Shown here in pieces: positions 9,479 to 19,480 of a DNA stretch of 64,000 nt. The position numbers were made by a program, and so were the translations under genes. The stretch is taken from assembly GCF_019665785.1 (NCBI RefSeq), contig NZ_CP081149.1, positions 1,426,001 to 1,490,000 of the forward strand, given 5' to 3'. How positions within the stretch are numbered: position 1 is the stretch's first letter; each line of letters begins with the position of its first letter. Origin of the DNA: Deefgea piscis (lineage in GTDB: Bacteria; Pseudomonadota; Gammaproteobacteria; Burkholderiales; Chitinibacteraceae). The notes under the pieces are model-generated. The model was not told where the DNA came from. It made no database searches and worked only from the letters and a program-made list of their open reading frames with translations.

Positions 9479-10882
9479 ATGGCAAAAGCGGGACTATTGC
9501 AACGGTGGGAGCCTGAAAATCCAGTTTTTTGGCAATCAGAAGGCCAATCAATCGCTAAGCGTAATCTTTGGATTTCTATTCCATGCTTGACCTTGGGTTT
9601 TATTATCTCGGTGTTATGGAGCATGGTCACACTTGATCTGCCCAACGCGGGATTTACCTTTACCAAAGAACAACTCTTTTTATTGACCGCTTTGCCGCAA
9701 TTATCCGGCGCCACACTGCGTATTTTTTATTCATTTATGCCGTCCTTAGTCGGAGGGCGCAAATGGACCACGATTTCAACGGGCTTGCTGCTGGTTCCGG
9801 CCTTATGGCTTGGTTTTGCTGTTCAAGATCCGACTACTTCTTATCCTGTCATGCTCACGATTGCCTTGCTGTGTGGTTTAGGTAGCGGCAATTTCGCCAG
9901 CTCGATGGCCAATATTGCGTATTTTTTTCCAACGGCACAAAAAGGCTCAGCCAATGGCTTGAATGCCGGTTTTGGTAATTTGGGCGTGTCTCTGGCGCAA
10001 TTATTAATTCCTTTGGCGGTGACTTTGCCTTTGATGGGCGTTTTTGGCGGCGAAGCGCAAACCTACTTAAAAGACGGGGTGTCGCATCAATTGTGGCTTC
10101 AAAATGCCGGGTTTATGTGGGTGCCTTTGATTGCGATTGCGACGATAGCCGCATGGTTTGGTATGAATGATATTGCTGATGCTCGCGCTTCATTTGCAGA
10201 GCAGGCGGTGATTTTTAAACGGCAACATAATTGGATTATGTGCGTTTTGTATTTAGGCACCTTTGGTAGCTTTATTGGTTTTGCGGGTGCTTTTGCATTG
10301 TTGACCAAGACAATGTTTCCTGAGATTAGCGTTAAAACCTATGCATTTTTAGGTCCTTTAATTGGCGCTTTAATTCGTCCTGTTGGCGGCGCGATTTCCG
10401 ATAAATTAGGTGGCGCTAAAGTGACTGCAGCAGTGTTTTTCGGCATGGTGATTGCTGTTCTAGGGGTGCTGTATTTCTTGCCAACACACGATGCGGCTGG
10501 GCAATTGGTCGGTGGTAGTTGGACTGGTTTTTTTGCGATGTTCTTGTGTTTGTTTACGTTGACCGGCATCGGCAATGGCTCAACTTACAAAATGATTCCA
10601 ACTATTTTTGCCACGGTATGCCGACGTGAAGCGCAAGGCAAAGGCGATGCGGCTATTGAGCAATCTAGATTAGATGGCTTAAAAGAATCTGCGGCAGCGG
10701 CTGGTTTTATTAGTGCGATTGGCGCTTATGGCGGTTTTTTTATTCCGCAAAGCTTTGGGCTTTCGATGAAAAACACCGGTGGCCCCGAAGTCGCACTGTA
10801 TTGTTTTATCGTGTTTTATGCGCTGTGCTTGTCCATTACTTGGTTTTTCTATGCACGAAAAAATGCGCCGTTACCCTGTTAA
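9479..10882 (+). CDS. narK: Nitrate/nitrite transporter NarK
   Basis: 467 residues of the major facilitator superfamily, NNP (nitrate/nitrite porter) branch, with about 12 hydrophobic segments. The nitrate signature is clear in SGNFASSMANIAYFFPTA followed by KGSANGLNAGFGNLGVS (residues ~140-175). A second family motif, TGIGNGSTYKMIP, lies at ~365. It imports nitrate and/or exchanges nitrite across the inner membrane and feeds the reductase encoded immediately downstream (108-base gap). A strong ribosome site (GGGGAG) fixes the start. The length matches E. coli NarK. Single-copy NarK suggests an antiport or mixed mode, but sequence alone does not decide this. Confidence 0.93.
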   Translation: MAKAGLLQRWEPENPVFWQSEGQSIAKRNLWISIPCLTLGFIISVLWSMVTLDLPNAGFTFTKEQLFLLTALPQLSGATLRIFYSFMPSLVGGRKWTTISTGLLLVPALWLGFAVQDPTTSYPVMLTIALLCGLGSGNFASSMANIAYFFPTAQKGSANGLNAGFGNLGVSLAQLLIPLAVTLPLMGVFGGEAQTYLKDGVSHQLWLQNAGFMWVPLIAIATIAAWFGMNDIADARASFAEQAVIFKRQHNWIMCVLYLGTFGSFIGFAGAFALLTKTMFPEISVKTYAFLGPLIGALIRPVGGAISDKLGGAKVTAAVFFGMVIAVLGVLYFLPTHDAAGQLVGGSWTGFFAMFLCLFTLTGIGNGSTYKMIPTIFATVCRREAQGKGDAAIEQSRLDGLKESAAAAGFISAIGAYGGFFIPQSFGLSMKNTGGPEVALYCFIVFYALCLSITWFFYARKNAPLPC

Positions 10883-10990
10883 TTCGCTCTATTGATCAAA
10901 AGGCAAGCTGTTAACGGTTGCCGAGAATTAAGGTGTTTAGCTCAAGCGAAAGCACCTATCACATACTGACAGCTGCATGTTGGAGGGTCC

Positions 10991-13900
10991 ATGAGTAATT
11001 TTTTAGATCGTTTAAAATTCTTAAGTCGTACTCGAGAAACTTTTGCTGATGGCTATGGCGCAGTCGTTGTTGAAGATCGTCAATGGGAGGACGCTTATCG
11101 TGCCCGTTGGCAGCAAGACAAGGTCGTGCGCTCTACTCATGGGGTGAATTGCACGGGTTCCTGTAGCTGGCGAGTATATGTAAAAAATGGCTTGATTACG
11201 TGGGAGCTGCAACAAACCGATTACCCACGTACTCGCCCAGACCTACCCAACCATGAGCCTCGAGGCTGTCCACGTGGTGCTTCATATTCTTGGTATGTGT
11301 ATTCAGCTCAGCGCCTGAAATATCCGATGATTCGCGGCCGGTTGGTCAGTATGTGGCGTGAAGCACGTAAAACCATGTCGCCCATCGCGGCTTGGGAATA
11401 CATAAGCCAAAACCCTGAGCGAGCCAAAGCGTATAAATCAATCCGTGGTTTAGGTGGTTTTGTTCGCGCATCTTGGGATGAGGCAACTGAAATTATCGCC
11501 GCATCACAAACTTATACCATTAAAGAATTTGGCCCGGATCGGGTGGTCGGCTTTTCGCCGATTCCAGCTATGTCGATGGTGTCGTATGCCGCAGGTAGTC
11601 GTTACTTGAGTTTGATCGGTGGTGTCTGTTTATCTTTTTATGATTGGTATTGTGATCTACCTCCAGCCAGCCCGCAGGTGTGGGGCGAGCAAACTGATGT
11701 GCCAGAGTCGGCCGATTGGTATAACTCGACCTATTTAATGGTATGGGGCTCTAACGTGCCAATGACCCGCACGCCGGATGCGCATTTTTATACCGAGGTG
11801 CGCTACAAAGGGACTAAAACGGTTGCTGTTTCAAGTGATTTTGGTGAAATGGCCAAATTTGGCGATATTTGGTTAGCCCCTAAGCAAGGTACTGATGCCG
11901 CCCTCGCAATGGCGATGGGGCATGTGATTTTGAATGAATTTCACAAAACAGGTAAGAGTGCATACTTTAAATCTTACGGCAAGCAATATACCGACTTCCC
12001 AATGCTGGTGATGCTTAAAGATCATGGTCAAGGATTGGTCGGTGATCATTATCTTCGGGCGTCGCACTTGTCTGAGCATGAAAGTAGCAATAATCCAGAT
12101 TGGAAAACGCTACTGATTGATGAAAACACCGGTCAGATTGTCATTCCAAATGGCGCAATTGGTTTGCGTTGGGGCGAGACAGGAGATCAAATTGGCAAAT
12201 GGAATCTCGAGTTAAAAGCTACATCAGGCCAAGAGATTGATCCATTGCTCTCGCTGAAAGATAAAGCCGATGAAATCGTTAGCGTTGGTTTCCCATATTT
12301 TGGCAGCGAGCATGGCGAAGTTTTGCAAAGGAATGTGCCGGTTAAACGTGTCACTTTAAAAAACGGTAGCAGTGTTTTAGTGGCAACGGTGTATGACTTA
12401 ATGCTGGCCAATTACGGGGTGGATAATGGCCATGGCGGTGAAAATGTCGCTATCTCTTACAATATGGATATTCCATATACGCCCAAATGGCAGGAAAAAC
12501 ATACCGGTGTTAAGGCCATTGATGTAGAAATTGTAGCGCGTGAATTTGCCGATAATGCCGATAAAACCCAAGGCAAGAGTATGGTGATTGTCGGTGCCGC
12601 GCTCAATCACTGGTATCACATGGATATGACGTATCGCGGCATTATCAATTTATTGATGATGTGTGGTTGCATCGGTCAAAGTGGTGGTGGCTGGGCACAT
12701 TATGTTGGGCAAGAAAAACTACGCCCACAACAAGGCTGGGCGCCACTGGCGTTTGCAGCGGATTGGTCTCGTCCACCTCGGCAAATGAATGGCACGAGTT
12801 TCTTTTATGCGCATACCAGCCAATGGCGGCATGAAAAACTGGCGGTTGATGAAATCGTGAGCCCCACAACGACTAAATCTGCGTTTGATGGGATGTCGTT
12901 GATTGACTTTAATGCTAAATCTGAACGTATGGGTTGGCTGCCTTCTGCGCCGCAATTAGAAACCAATCCTTTTGAAGTCACTCGCGCAGCCCAAGAGGTA
13001 GGGCAAGATCCGGTGGCTTATGCCGTGGAAAATATGAAGTCTGGCGCATTAAAAATGTCGTGTGATGACCCAGATAATCCACGTAATTTCCCCCGTAATA
13101 TGATGGTTTGGCGCTCGAATATTTTGGGCTCATCCGGTAAGGGGCATGAATATTTTCTTAAGTACTTATTGGGTACACAAAACGCTTTATTCGATGATGA
13201 AGCGACAGGAATTAAACCATCTGAAGTCAAAATTCGACCTGCAGTGGAAGGCAAACTCGATTTATTGACGGTGCTTGATTTTAGAATGAGCACGACGTGT
13301 TTATACGCCGATATCGTGCTGCCAACGGCAACATGGTATGAAAAAGACGATATGAATACGTCAGATATGCATCCCTTTATTCATCCACTTTCAGAGGCGG
13401 TGCAGCCGCTTTGGCAGGCAAAAAGTGACTGGGAAATATACAAATTACTCGCCAAACGCTTTACCGAAATGGCAGGGCCTGAGCTGGGAATACAAAAAGA
13501 TTTGGTGCTTACTCCGCTGATGCACGATACCCCGAGTGAATTGGGGCAGGCATTTGCACCTAAAGATTGGAAGCATGGGGAGTGCGATTTAATCCCGGGT
13601 AAAACCGCACCACAAATGACGGTGGTTGAGCGCGATTACTCCCGAATTTATGAAAAATTCACGACGATTGGCCCCTTATTAAGCAAATTAGGCAATGGCG
13701 GTAAGGGTATTGCTTGGCAAACAGGAACAGAAGTTGAGCAACTTTTGCAGCTTAATGGCAAAGCCGAGAATGGGCAGCCCAAATTAGAAACTGCCATCGA
13801 TGCCGCTGAGATGATCTTGAGCCTAGCGCCCGAAACCAATGGCCATGTTGCTGTAAAAGCTTGGGCTGCATTAGGCAAAATTACTGGGCGAGATCACACT

Positions 13901-14680
13901 CATTTGGCTGTGCCGCGTGAGCACGATGCGATTCGTTTCCGTGATATTCAGGCGCAACCGCGAAAAATCATTTCAAGTCCAACATGGTCAGGGATTGAAT
14001 CCGAAGAAGTCAGCTACAACGCAGGTTACACCAATGTGCATGAGTTAATCCCATGGCGCACGCTGACCGGCCGGCAGCAATTTTATCAAGATCATCGTTG
14101 GATGATTGATTTTGGTGAAGGGTTTGCGGTGTATAAGCCGGCGATTGATTTAAAAACGACTGCGGGTATTTTGGGTAAAAAACCCAATGGCGAAACTGAA
14201 ATTACGCTTAATTTCATCACGCCACACCAAAAATGGGGGATTCATTCATCGTATTCCGATAATTTGCGGATGCTCACATTAAGTCGTGGTGGCCCGCATA
14301 TTTGGTTGTCCGAAGGCGATGCCAAGCGCGCGGGGATTGTTGATAACGATTGGCTCGAAGTCTTTAACGTTAACGGCACATTAACCGCAAGAGCTGTCGT
14401 TAGCCAACGCGTGCCAGATGGCATGACGATGATGTATCACGCGCAAGAAAAAATCATCAATGTGCCTGGCGCTGAAATGTCGGGCAAGCGTGGTGGTATT
14501 CATAATTCGGTGACGCGGGTGGTGATGAAACCAACGCATATGATTGGTGGCTATGCTCAATTGGCGTATGGCTTTAATTACTACGGCACCGTGGGGAGTA
14601 ATCGCGATGAATTTGTGATTATTCGTAAAATGAAAAATGTTGATTGGTTAGAACAACCACTCAATAAAGTTGAGGCGTGA
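10991..14680 (+). CDS. narG: Respiratory nitrate reductase, alpha subunit NarG
   Basis: 1229 residues; the Mo-bisMGD catalytic subunit that reduces nitrate to nitrite with quinol-derived electrons on the cytoplasmic face. The N-terminal FS0 [4Fe-4S] ligands stand at His50, Cys54, Cys58 and Cys93, and the molybdenum ligand Asp222 lies in DWYCDLPPA. These positions agree with E. coli NarG. Conserved blocks such as WYHMDMTYRG, CGCIGQSGGGWAHYVGQEKLRPQ and the C-terminal GGYAQLAYGFNYYGTVGSNRDEFV are all present. The start ATG follows TTGGAGGGTCC. It is the first gene of narGHJI. Confidence 0.97.
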   Translation: MSNFLDRLKFLSRTRETFADGYGAVVVEDRQWEDAYRARWQQDKVVRSTHGVNCTGSCSWRVYVKNGLITWELQQTDYPRTRPDLPNHEPRGCPRGASYSWYVYSAQRLKYPMIRGRLVSMWREARKTMSPIAAWEYISQNPERAKAYKSIRGLGGFVRASWDEATEIIAASQTYTIKEFGPDRVVGFSPIPAMSMVSYAAGSRYLSLIGGVCLSFYDWYCDLPPASPQVWGEQTDVPESADWYNSTYLMVWGSNVPMTRTPDAHFYTEVRYKGTKTVAVSSDFGEMAKFGDIWLAPKQGTDAALAMAMGHVILNEFHKTGKSAYFKSYGKQYTDFPMLVMLKDHGQGLVGDHYLRASHLSEHESSNNPDWKTLLIDENTGQIVIPNGAIGLRWGETGDQIGKWNLELKATSGQEIDPLLSLKDKADEIVSVGFPYFGSEHGEVLQRNVPVKRVTLKNGSSVLVATVYDLMLANYGVDNGHGGENVAISYNMDIPYTPKWQEKHTGVKAIDVEIVAREFADNADKTQGKSMVIVGAALNHWYHMDMTYRGIINLLMMCGCIGQSGGGWAHYVGQEKLRPQQGWAPLAFAADWSRPPRQMNGTSFFYAHTSQWRHEKLAVDEIVSPTTTKSAFDGMSLIDFNAKSERMGWLPSAPQLETNPFEVTRAAQEVGQDPVAYAVENMKSGALKMSCDDPDNPRNFPRNMMVWRSNILGSSGKGHEYFLKYLLGTQNALFDDEATGIKPSEVKIRPAVEGKLDLLTVLDFRMSTTCLYADIVLPTATWYEKDDMNTSDMHPFIHPLSEAVQPLWQAKSDWEIYKLLAKRFTEMAGPELGIQKDLVLTPLMHDTPSELGQAFAPKDWKHGECDLIPGKTAPQMTVVERDYSRIYEKFTTIGPLLSKLGNGGKGIAWQTGTEVEQLLQLNGKAENGQPKLETAIDAAEMILSLAPETNGHVAVKAWAALGKITGRDHTHLAVPREHDAIRFRDIQAQPRKIISSPTWSGIESEEVSYNAGYTNVHELIPWRTLTGRQQFYQDHRWMIDFGEGFAVYKPAIDLKTTAGILGKKPNGETEITLNFITPHQKWGIHSSYSDNLRMLTLSRGGPHIWLSEGDAKRAGIVDNDWLEVFNVNGTLTARAVVSQRVPDGMTMMYHAQEKIINVPGAEMSGKRGGIHNSVTRVVMKPTHMIGGYAQLAYGFNYYGTVGSNRDEFVIIRKMKNVDWLEQPLNKVEA

Positions 14681-14690
14681 GGAGATCGTT

Positions 14691-16244
14691 ATGAAAATTC
14701 GTGCTCAAGTAGCGATGGTCCTTAACCTTGACAAATGCATTGGTTGCCATACCTGTTCGATCACTTGCAAGAACGTGTGGACTAGCCGTGATGGTGTCGA
14801 GTATGCCTGGTTTAACAATGTAGAAACTAAGCCTGGGATTGGTTACCCCAAAGAATGGGAAAACCAAAGTAAATGGAAGGGTGGCTGGCAGCGCAATGCC
14901 AAGGGGCAGCTTGAACCTCGGCAAGGGGGAAAGTTACGGATTTTAGCCAATATTTTTGCCAATCCGAACTTGCCAGAAATTGATGATTATTACGAACCAT
15001 TTACTTACGATTATGAGCATTTGCAAAATGCGCCAGAGATGCAAACGCCGCCAACGGCTCGCCCGATTTCGGTGTTAACTGGCAAAAAAATGGACAAAAT
15101 CGAATGGGGTCCGAATTGGGAAGATGATTTGGGGGGTGAGTTTGCCAAACGCAGTAAAGATCAATTGTTTAAAGATATCGAAAAAGAAATGTATTCGACA
15201 TTTGAAAACACTTTCATCATGTATTTACCGCGCTTGTGTGAGCATTGCTTAAACCCGGCTTGTGTCGCCTCATGTCCATCGGGTTCTATTTATAAACGCG
15301 AAGACGATGGCATTGTTTTGGTTGACCAAGATAAATGCCGTGGTTGGCGGATGTGTATTTCGGGTTGCCCTTATAAGAAAATTTATTACAACTGGGATTC
15401 AGGTAAAGCGGAGAAATGTACGTTTTGCTACCCTCGGATTGAAAGCGGCCAGCCAACAGTCTGCTCTGAGTCATGTGTTGGTCGGATTCGATATTTAGGT
15501 GTTTTGCTTTACGACGCCGATCAAATTGAAGCGGCTGCGAGCGTTGCTAATGAGCAAGATTTGTATGAAGCACAGCTTAAAATCTTCCTCGACCCTAATT
15601 TACCTTCGGTGATTGAAGAAGCGCGCAAGCAAGGTATTTCTGATTCGTGGCTCGACGCAGCCAAACGATCGCCAGTGTATAAAATGGCGGTTGAGTGGAA
15701 GGTGGCATTTCCATTGCATCCGGAATATCGCACTTTGCCGATGGTATGGTATATCCCGCCATTATCGCCGATTCAAGCGGCAGCTGAGCGTGGCGTTTTG
15801 GGTCGCAATGGTATTTTGCCCGATGTGAAAGAGTTGCGAATTCCGGTGAAGTATTTGGCCAATTTACTCACTGCGGGTGACGAAAAACCAGTGTTATCTG
15901 CGCTGGATAAAATGCTCGCGATGCGCGCTTATATGCGTAGTAAAACCGTGGATAAAGTCGACAATCTCGAGGTGCTAAAACAAGTTGGGCTAACGCAAGC
16001 GCAAGTTGATGACATGTACCAAATCATGGCCATTGCCAATTATGAGGATCGCTTTGTGATTCCATCGAGTCACAAAGAAGTCGTTGAAGATAGCTTTAAT
16101 GAAAAAGGCAGTTGTGGCTTTACTTTTGGTAATGGCTGCTCGACGGGCGTCTCTTCAGGGACTTTGTTTGGTAAGAAAAAAGAGGGGTCGATAATTTTTG
16201 TCGAGATGCCAAAATCACGCAAAAAATCAATTCAAGAAGAATAG
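14691..16244 (+). CDS. narH: Respiratory nitrate reductase, beta subunit NarH
   Basis: 517 residues; the iron-sulfur electron-transfer subunit. Four cysteine clusters are visible: CIGCHTCSITCKNVW near the N-terminus, CEHCLNPACVASCP, CRGWRMCISGCPYKK, and CTFCYPRIESGQPTVCSESC. The Trp in CRGW in place of a Cys is the normal family feature that gives the [3Fe-4S] centre. The start is ATG 14691 behind a GGAG that directly follows the narG stop; a longer frame from 14670 would overlap narG and has no support. The C-terminal region (residues 300-517) matches NarH in length and in 'FPLHPEYRTLPMVWYIPPLSP'-type sequence. Confidence 0.97.
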   Translation: MKIRAQVAMVLNLDKCIGCHTCSITCKNVWTSRDGVEYAWFNNVETKPGIGYPKEWENQSKWKGGWQRNAKGQLEPRQGGKLRILANIFANPNLPEIDDYYEPFTYDYEHLQNAPEMQTPPTARPISVLTGKKMDKIEWGPNWEDDLGGEFAKRSKDQLFKDIEKEMYSTFENTFIMYLPRLCEHCLNPACVASCPSGSIYKREDDGIVLVDQDKCRGWRMCISGCPYKKIYYNWDSGKAEKCTFCYPRIESGQPTVCSESCVGRIRYLGVLLYDADQIEAAASVANEQDLYEAQLKIFLDPNLPSVIEEARKQGISDSWLDAAKRSPVYKMAVEWKVAFPLHPEYRTLPMVWYIPPLSPIQAAAERGVLGRNGILPDVKELRIPVKYLANLLTAGDEKPVLSALDKMLAMRAYMRSKTVDKVDNLEVLKQVGLTQAQVDDMYQIMAIANYEDRFVIPSSHKEVVEDSFNEKGSCGFTFGNGCSTGVSSGTLFGKKKEGSIIFVEMPKSRKKSIQEE

Positions 16245-16253
16245 GGGGTATCT

Positions 16254-16928
16254 ATGCGAAGCTATCAAATACTATCGGCTTTACTGCAATACCCCGAAAG
16301 CGCCTTGCTAGAGGCTTTGCCTGAGATTCATGCAGAGCTACAGCATTGCTCGACTGAGGTCCGCACTTCGCTTACACCGCTTTTGGCTTATTTAGCGCAG
16401 CACGACTTGATTGAGCTGCAAGAAAATTATGTTGCAACGTTTGACCGTAATCGAACCTGTAGTTTGCATTTATTTGAGCATGTGTACGGAGAAAGCCGAG
16501 AGCGGGGTCCGGCAATGGTGAGCTTGATGCAGGAATATACCAATCACAATTTTTTGGTGGTTGCTGATGAACTGCCTGACTTTTTACCTATGTTTCTCGA
16601 GTTTCTGGGGCAAACGGATGAAGCGACTGCCGCTGAATTTTTGGGCGAATCGATTCATGTGATCGCACGGATTGGTGACAAACTTAGCGAAGGGGAGAGC
16701 CCCTATCACTGCGTGTTTACAGCTTTACGCAGTCTAACGGATGTTGAACCTTTGCCACTAGCCGAGCCCCCTGTGCGTGATATGGATGAAGTTATGGAGC
16801 AGTTTGGTAGTGGGGTGGATGGTATTGAGCCACTGCTCAGCCCGAGTTTGAGTCATCAGGCAACAACGCAAACGATTCAGTTTTATCCACGTACGGCTGC
16901 CCCCGTTGGCGCCTCGCAAGGAGTTTGA
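16254..16928 (+). CDS. narJ: Nitrate reductase molybdenum-cofactor assembly chaperone NarJ
   Basis: 224 residues of the TorD/NarJ chaperone family. NarJ binds apo-NarG and oversees insertion of Mo-cofactor and the FS0 cluster; it is not part of the final enzyme. Typical features are the N-terminal LLQYPE, the central YVATFDRNRTCSLHLFEHVYGESRERGPAMV block, and LPDFLPMFLEFL. It lies 9 bases after narH, and its stop overlaps the region just before narI. Confidence 0.95.
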   Translation: MRSYQILSALLQYPESALLEALPEIHAELQHCSTEVRTSLTPLLAYLAQHDLIELQENYVATFDRNRTCSLHLFEHVYGESRERGPAMVSLMQEYTNHNFLVVADELPDFLPMFLEFLGQTDEATAAEFLGESIHVIARIGDKLSEGESPYHCVFTALRSLTDVEPLPLAEPPVRDMDEVMEQFGSGVDGIEPLLSPSLSHQATTQTIQFYPRTAAPVGASQGV

Positions 16929-16930
16929 AG

Positions 16931-17617
16931 ATGGACTACCTTCAATATTTTATTTTTGGTATTTATCCTTATATCGCGCTGACTATTTTTTTATTGGGCT
17001 CTTTAGTGCGTTTTGAGCGCGAGCAATACACTTGGCGATCCGAATCAACGCAAATGATTCATCGTGGGCAATTGCGCTTAGGTTCAAACTTATTTCATAT
17101 CGGGATTATTGGGGTGTTTTTGGGGCATTTGGGCGGCCTACTCACCCCGATGGTGGTGTGGCAAGCCTTGGGGGTGACCCACGAAGCAAAACAAATCTTA
17201 GCGATGACAGCTGGGGGGATTTTAGGCGGCTTAGGAATTATTGGCCTGCTGATTTTGCTCTATCGCCGCTTTAGTAATGAGCGCTTGGCAGCGATGATGC
17301 CAATGCGAGATAAAGTGGTATTGCTGTGGTTATTAGTGACGTTAGGCTTGGGGTTGTTGACGATTCCTTTGTCGATGGCGCATTTAAACGGCGATATGAT
17401 GGTGATGTTTATGGAATGGGCACAGCGTATTGTGACCTTTCGTGGTGACGCAGCATCTTTTGTTATTGGTTCTCCTTTGGTGTTTCAGCTGCATATTTTC
17501 TTTGGAATGACCTTTTTTATTATTTTTCCGTTTACTCGAATGGTGCATGTCTGGAGTGGTTTTGCCAGTGTGACTTATCTAGGGCGAGCTTGGCAGTTAG
17601 TGCGCCCGCGCGCTTAA
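16931..17617 (+). CDS. narI: Respiratory nitrate reductase, gamma subunit NarI (cytochrome b)
   Basis: 228 residues with five hydrophobic segments; the membrane diheme cytochrome b that oxidises quinol. With the ATG at 16931 (7 bases after AAGGAG) the heme ligands His56 and His66 fall exactly at the E. coli positions. A second pair spaced 18 apart (FQLHIFF...RMVHVW) near the C-terminus gives the other two ligands. This supports 16931 over the TTG six bases earlier. It ends the narGHJI block; a hairpin terminator follows. Confidence 0.96.
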   Translation: MDYLQYFIFGIYPYIALTIFLLGSLVRFEREQYTWRSESTQMIHRGQLRLGSNLFHIGIIGVFLGHLGGLLTPMVVWQALGVTHEAKQILAMTAGGILGGLGIIGLLILLYRRFSNERLAAMMPMRDKVVLLWLLVTLGLGLLTIPLSMAHLNGDMMVMFMEWAQRIVTFRGDAASFVIGSPLVFQLHIFFGMTFFIIFPFTRMVHVWSGFASVTYLGRAWQLVRPRA

Positions 17618-17636
17618 ATTGCACGACAACATGATC

Positions 17637-17661
17637 ACGGCGAACTGAGTTCGCCGTTTTT
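17637..17661 (+). terminator. Rho-independent terminator after narI
   Basis: A perfect 9-bp stem, ACGGCGAAC / GTTCGCCGT, with a 3-base TGA loop and a T4-A-T2 tail. It should end most narGHJI transcripts before the isomerase gene, so that gene may be expressed by read-through or from its own promoter. Confidence 0.85.
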
Positions 17662-17687
17662 ATTGGCTAATGAATAAGGAAATGGCG

Positions 17688-18428
17688 ATGGGAATCTCGG
17701 TGAATGGGGTGGATATTAGTGACGACGTAATTCAATTAGAGCGTCAAGCGCAGCCAGAGAAAACACTCGATGAGGTGGTCAAAGAGGTGATTTTACGGAC
17801 AGTTTTGCTGCAAGAAGCGCAAAAATTAGCCATTGAAGGTCAAGATGACGATGAAATCATTGGTAAGCTATTAGAGCGTGAGATCAAAGTGCCGCAGGCC
17901 GATGCTGCAAGTTGTTTGCAATGGTATGAGCAGCACCCAACAACCTTTGTGCAAGGGGAGTTGGTGACGGCCAGTCATATTTTATTTCAAGTAAGCGAGA
18001 CGGTTCCTTTGGAGTTATTACGGGCGAAGGCCGAGTCGATATTGGCGGATATTTTGCAAAATCCAGCCGTGTTTGAGCAATGTGCTAGGCAGTATTCAAA
18101 TTGCCCTTCTGGGCAGGTGGGCGGCAGTTTAGGGCAGTTTTCGCGCGGCGAAATGGTGCCTGAATTTGATAAAGTGGTGTTTGCACTGCAAGCGGGGGAA
18201 ATCTCCCCGCGCTTATTAGAAACCCGATTTGGTTTGCATATCCTACGCTGTGAGCACAAGCTGCTTGGCAAAAGATTAGACTTTGCGATGGTAAAAAATA
18301 AAATCGCGCAGTATTTACACGAATCGGCGACTCGGCAGGGGATGAACCACTATTTGCAGCAAAAAGTGAGAGCGGCAAAGATAGAAGGGTTTGATCTGAT
18401 CGGCGCTGATTCGGTGCTCATGCAATAA
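17688..18428 (+). CDS. Parvulin-type peptidyl-prolyl isomerase (NifM-like)
   Basis: About 246 residues. Residues ~5-90 form a helical SurA/NifM-like N-domain. Residues ~95-205 are a PpiC rotamase domain with ASHILFQVSE, the FEQCARQYSNCPSG..GGSLGQFSRGEMVPEFDKVVFAL run, and TRFGLHILRCE. No signal peptide is visible, so it should act in the cytoplasm. A parvulin after narI is a common arrangement in Betaproteobacteria, where it is thought to help fold the nitrate reductase. Of several in-frame ATGs I chose 17688, 7 bases after AAGGA. Confidence 0.88.
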   Translation: MGISVNGVDISDDVIQLERQAQPEKTLDEVVKEVILRTVLLQEAQKLAIEGQDDDEIIGKLLEREIKVPQADAASCLQWYEQHPTTFVQGELVTASHILFQVSETVPLELLRAKAESILADILQNPAVFEQCARQYSNCPSGQVGGSLGQFSRGEMVPEFDKVVFALQAGEISPRLLETRFGLHILRCEHKLLGKRLDFAMVKNKIAQYLHESATRQGMNHYLQQKVRAAKIEGFDLIGADSVLMQ

Positions 18429-18797
18429 AGGTTTGCCTGATTAGGTCTGTGCTTCAGAAAAGCGGCGTAGCAGCGGGTTTGCCCACGAAGGTTTTTTATT
18501 TAGCCCGCGCCGACAAATACGCGATTTTTATGGGTTTTTGCAGTAAACACATCATCAGCTAGGTTTAAAAATCATGCCATATTGGCTGGCATGTTGAATT
18601 TCTCGGATATTTTCGGGGTATCGAATTTTGCGCAAAAAATCAGGCTAAATAATGATTGGTATTACGATACAAGGCTTTAGAGTTATGCTTGGCAGGTCAA
18701 TACATAGTGGGTGTATTGTCAAACGCTGGTGTTATTCCCTTGGGCTTTCTGTTTAAAAGGTTTTACACTTTACCCCTTTTGAGACTTGGGGTTTTTG
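18429..18797. other. Intergenic region with a short hairpin
   Basis: No gene is supported. A 7-bp inverted repeat, CATGCCA...TGGCATG, lies near 18573-18595 without a T-run, so I do not call it a terminator. The last 100 bases should contain the promoter of the phosphatase gene. Confidence 0.35.
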
Positions 18798-19406
18798 ATG
18801 TCACGTACCATCTATTTGCTACGGCATGGACAAACGAAATTTAATCTCGAACGTCGCATGCAAGGGCATTGTGATTCCGCGCTTACAGAACTGGGTGTGG
18901 CGCAAGCGCGGGCCATGGGCGCGACTTTACGGGCAGAATTAGGCTCCCTGGACGACTGGCAAGTGTTCGCCAGTCCACTGGGCAGAACCATGCAGACAGC
19001 AGAACTTGTTTGCGCTGAGCTTGGCTTAACCAGTGGCTGTATTCAGCCAGAACCGCGTTTGATTGAAGTCGGTTTTGGTGAATGGGAGCAGCAGCAAGTC
19101 CAAACCCTACATACCCAATATCCTCACCTAGCAACGCGTCCGGATTGGCATTTTCAAGCGCCAGGCTGTGAAACCTATGCCGATGTGGTGCAGCGACTGG
19201 AAAACTGGCTGGCCGATGACACCTTGCCAGCTCAGCTGATTGTTGTGGCGCATGGCCTATTAGGGCGAATTTTACGTGGAATTTATGCCCAATTATCACC
19301 AACAGCGCTGTGGGAGCAAGATATGCCACAAGATGCGTTTTTCCGCTTACAAAATGGTAGTCTGACTCGCATTGAGTGCCAGCCCTTGCCCATCGTAACT
19401 GTGTAA
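18798..19406 (+). CDS. Histidine phosphatase family protein
   Basis: 202 residues of the phosphoglycerate-mutase-like superfamily. The catalytic motif IYLLRHGQT lies at residues ~4-12, then NLERRMQGHCDSALTELG. The ASPLGRTMQTAELV motif follows with its second Arg. The acid is in EVGFGEWE and the second catalytic His in VVAHGLLGRIL. The ATG at 18798 places RHGQ at the usual distance from the N-terminus, so the ATG four codons upstream is less likely. The substrate is unknown; cobalamin-phosphate and sugar-phosphate phosphatases share this fold. Confidence 0.88.
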   Translation: MSRTIYLLRHGQTKFNLERRMQGHCDSALTELGVAQARAMGATLRAELGSLDDWQVFASPLGRTMQTAELVCAELGLTSGCIQPEPRLIEVGFGEWEQQQVQTLHTQYPHLATRPDWHFQAPGCETYADVVQRLENWLADDTLPAQLIVVAHGLLGRILRGIYAQLSPTALWEQDMPQDAFFRLQNGSLTRIECQPLPIVTV

Positions 19407-19480
19407 TTTGCTGTATTGTCACCGCAATCACACCCAAGCGAGCTGATTTTGCTTGGGTGCTTGCTGGATCAAGTGCCGCG

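Noticed and set aside
8996..10990. FNR box upstream of narK or narG
   Set aside because: Only half-sites and TTGATCAA were seen; no full TTGAT-N4-ATCAA. Regulation by FNR or NarL is plausible but not shown here.
15340..15380. Missing cysteine in the NarH cluster (CRGW)
   Set aside because: Trp at this place is the normal NarH feature giving a [3Fe-4S] centre.
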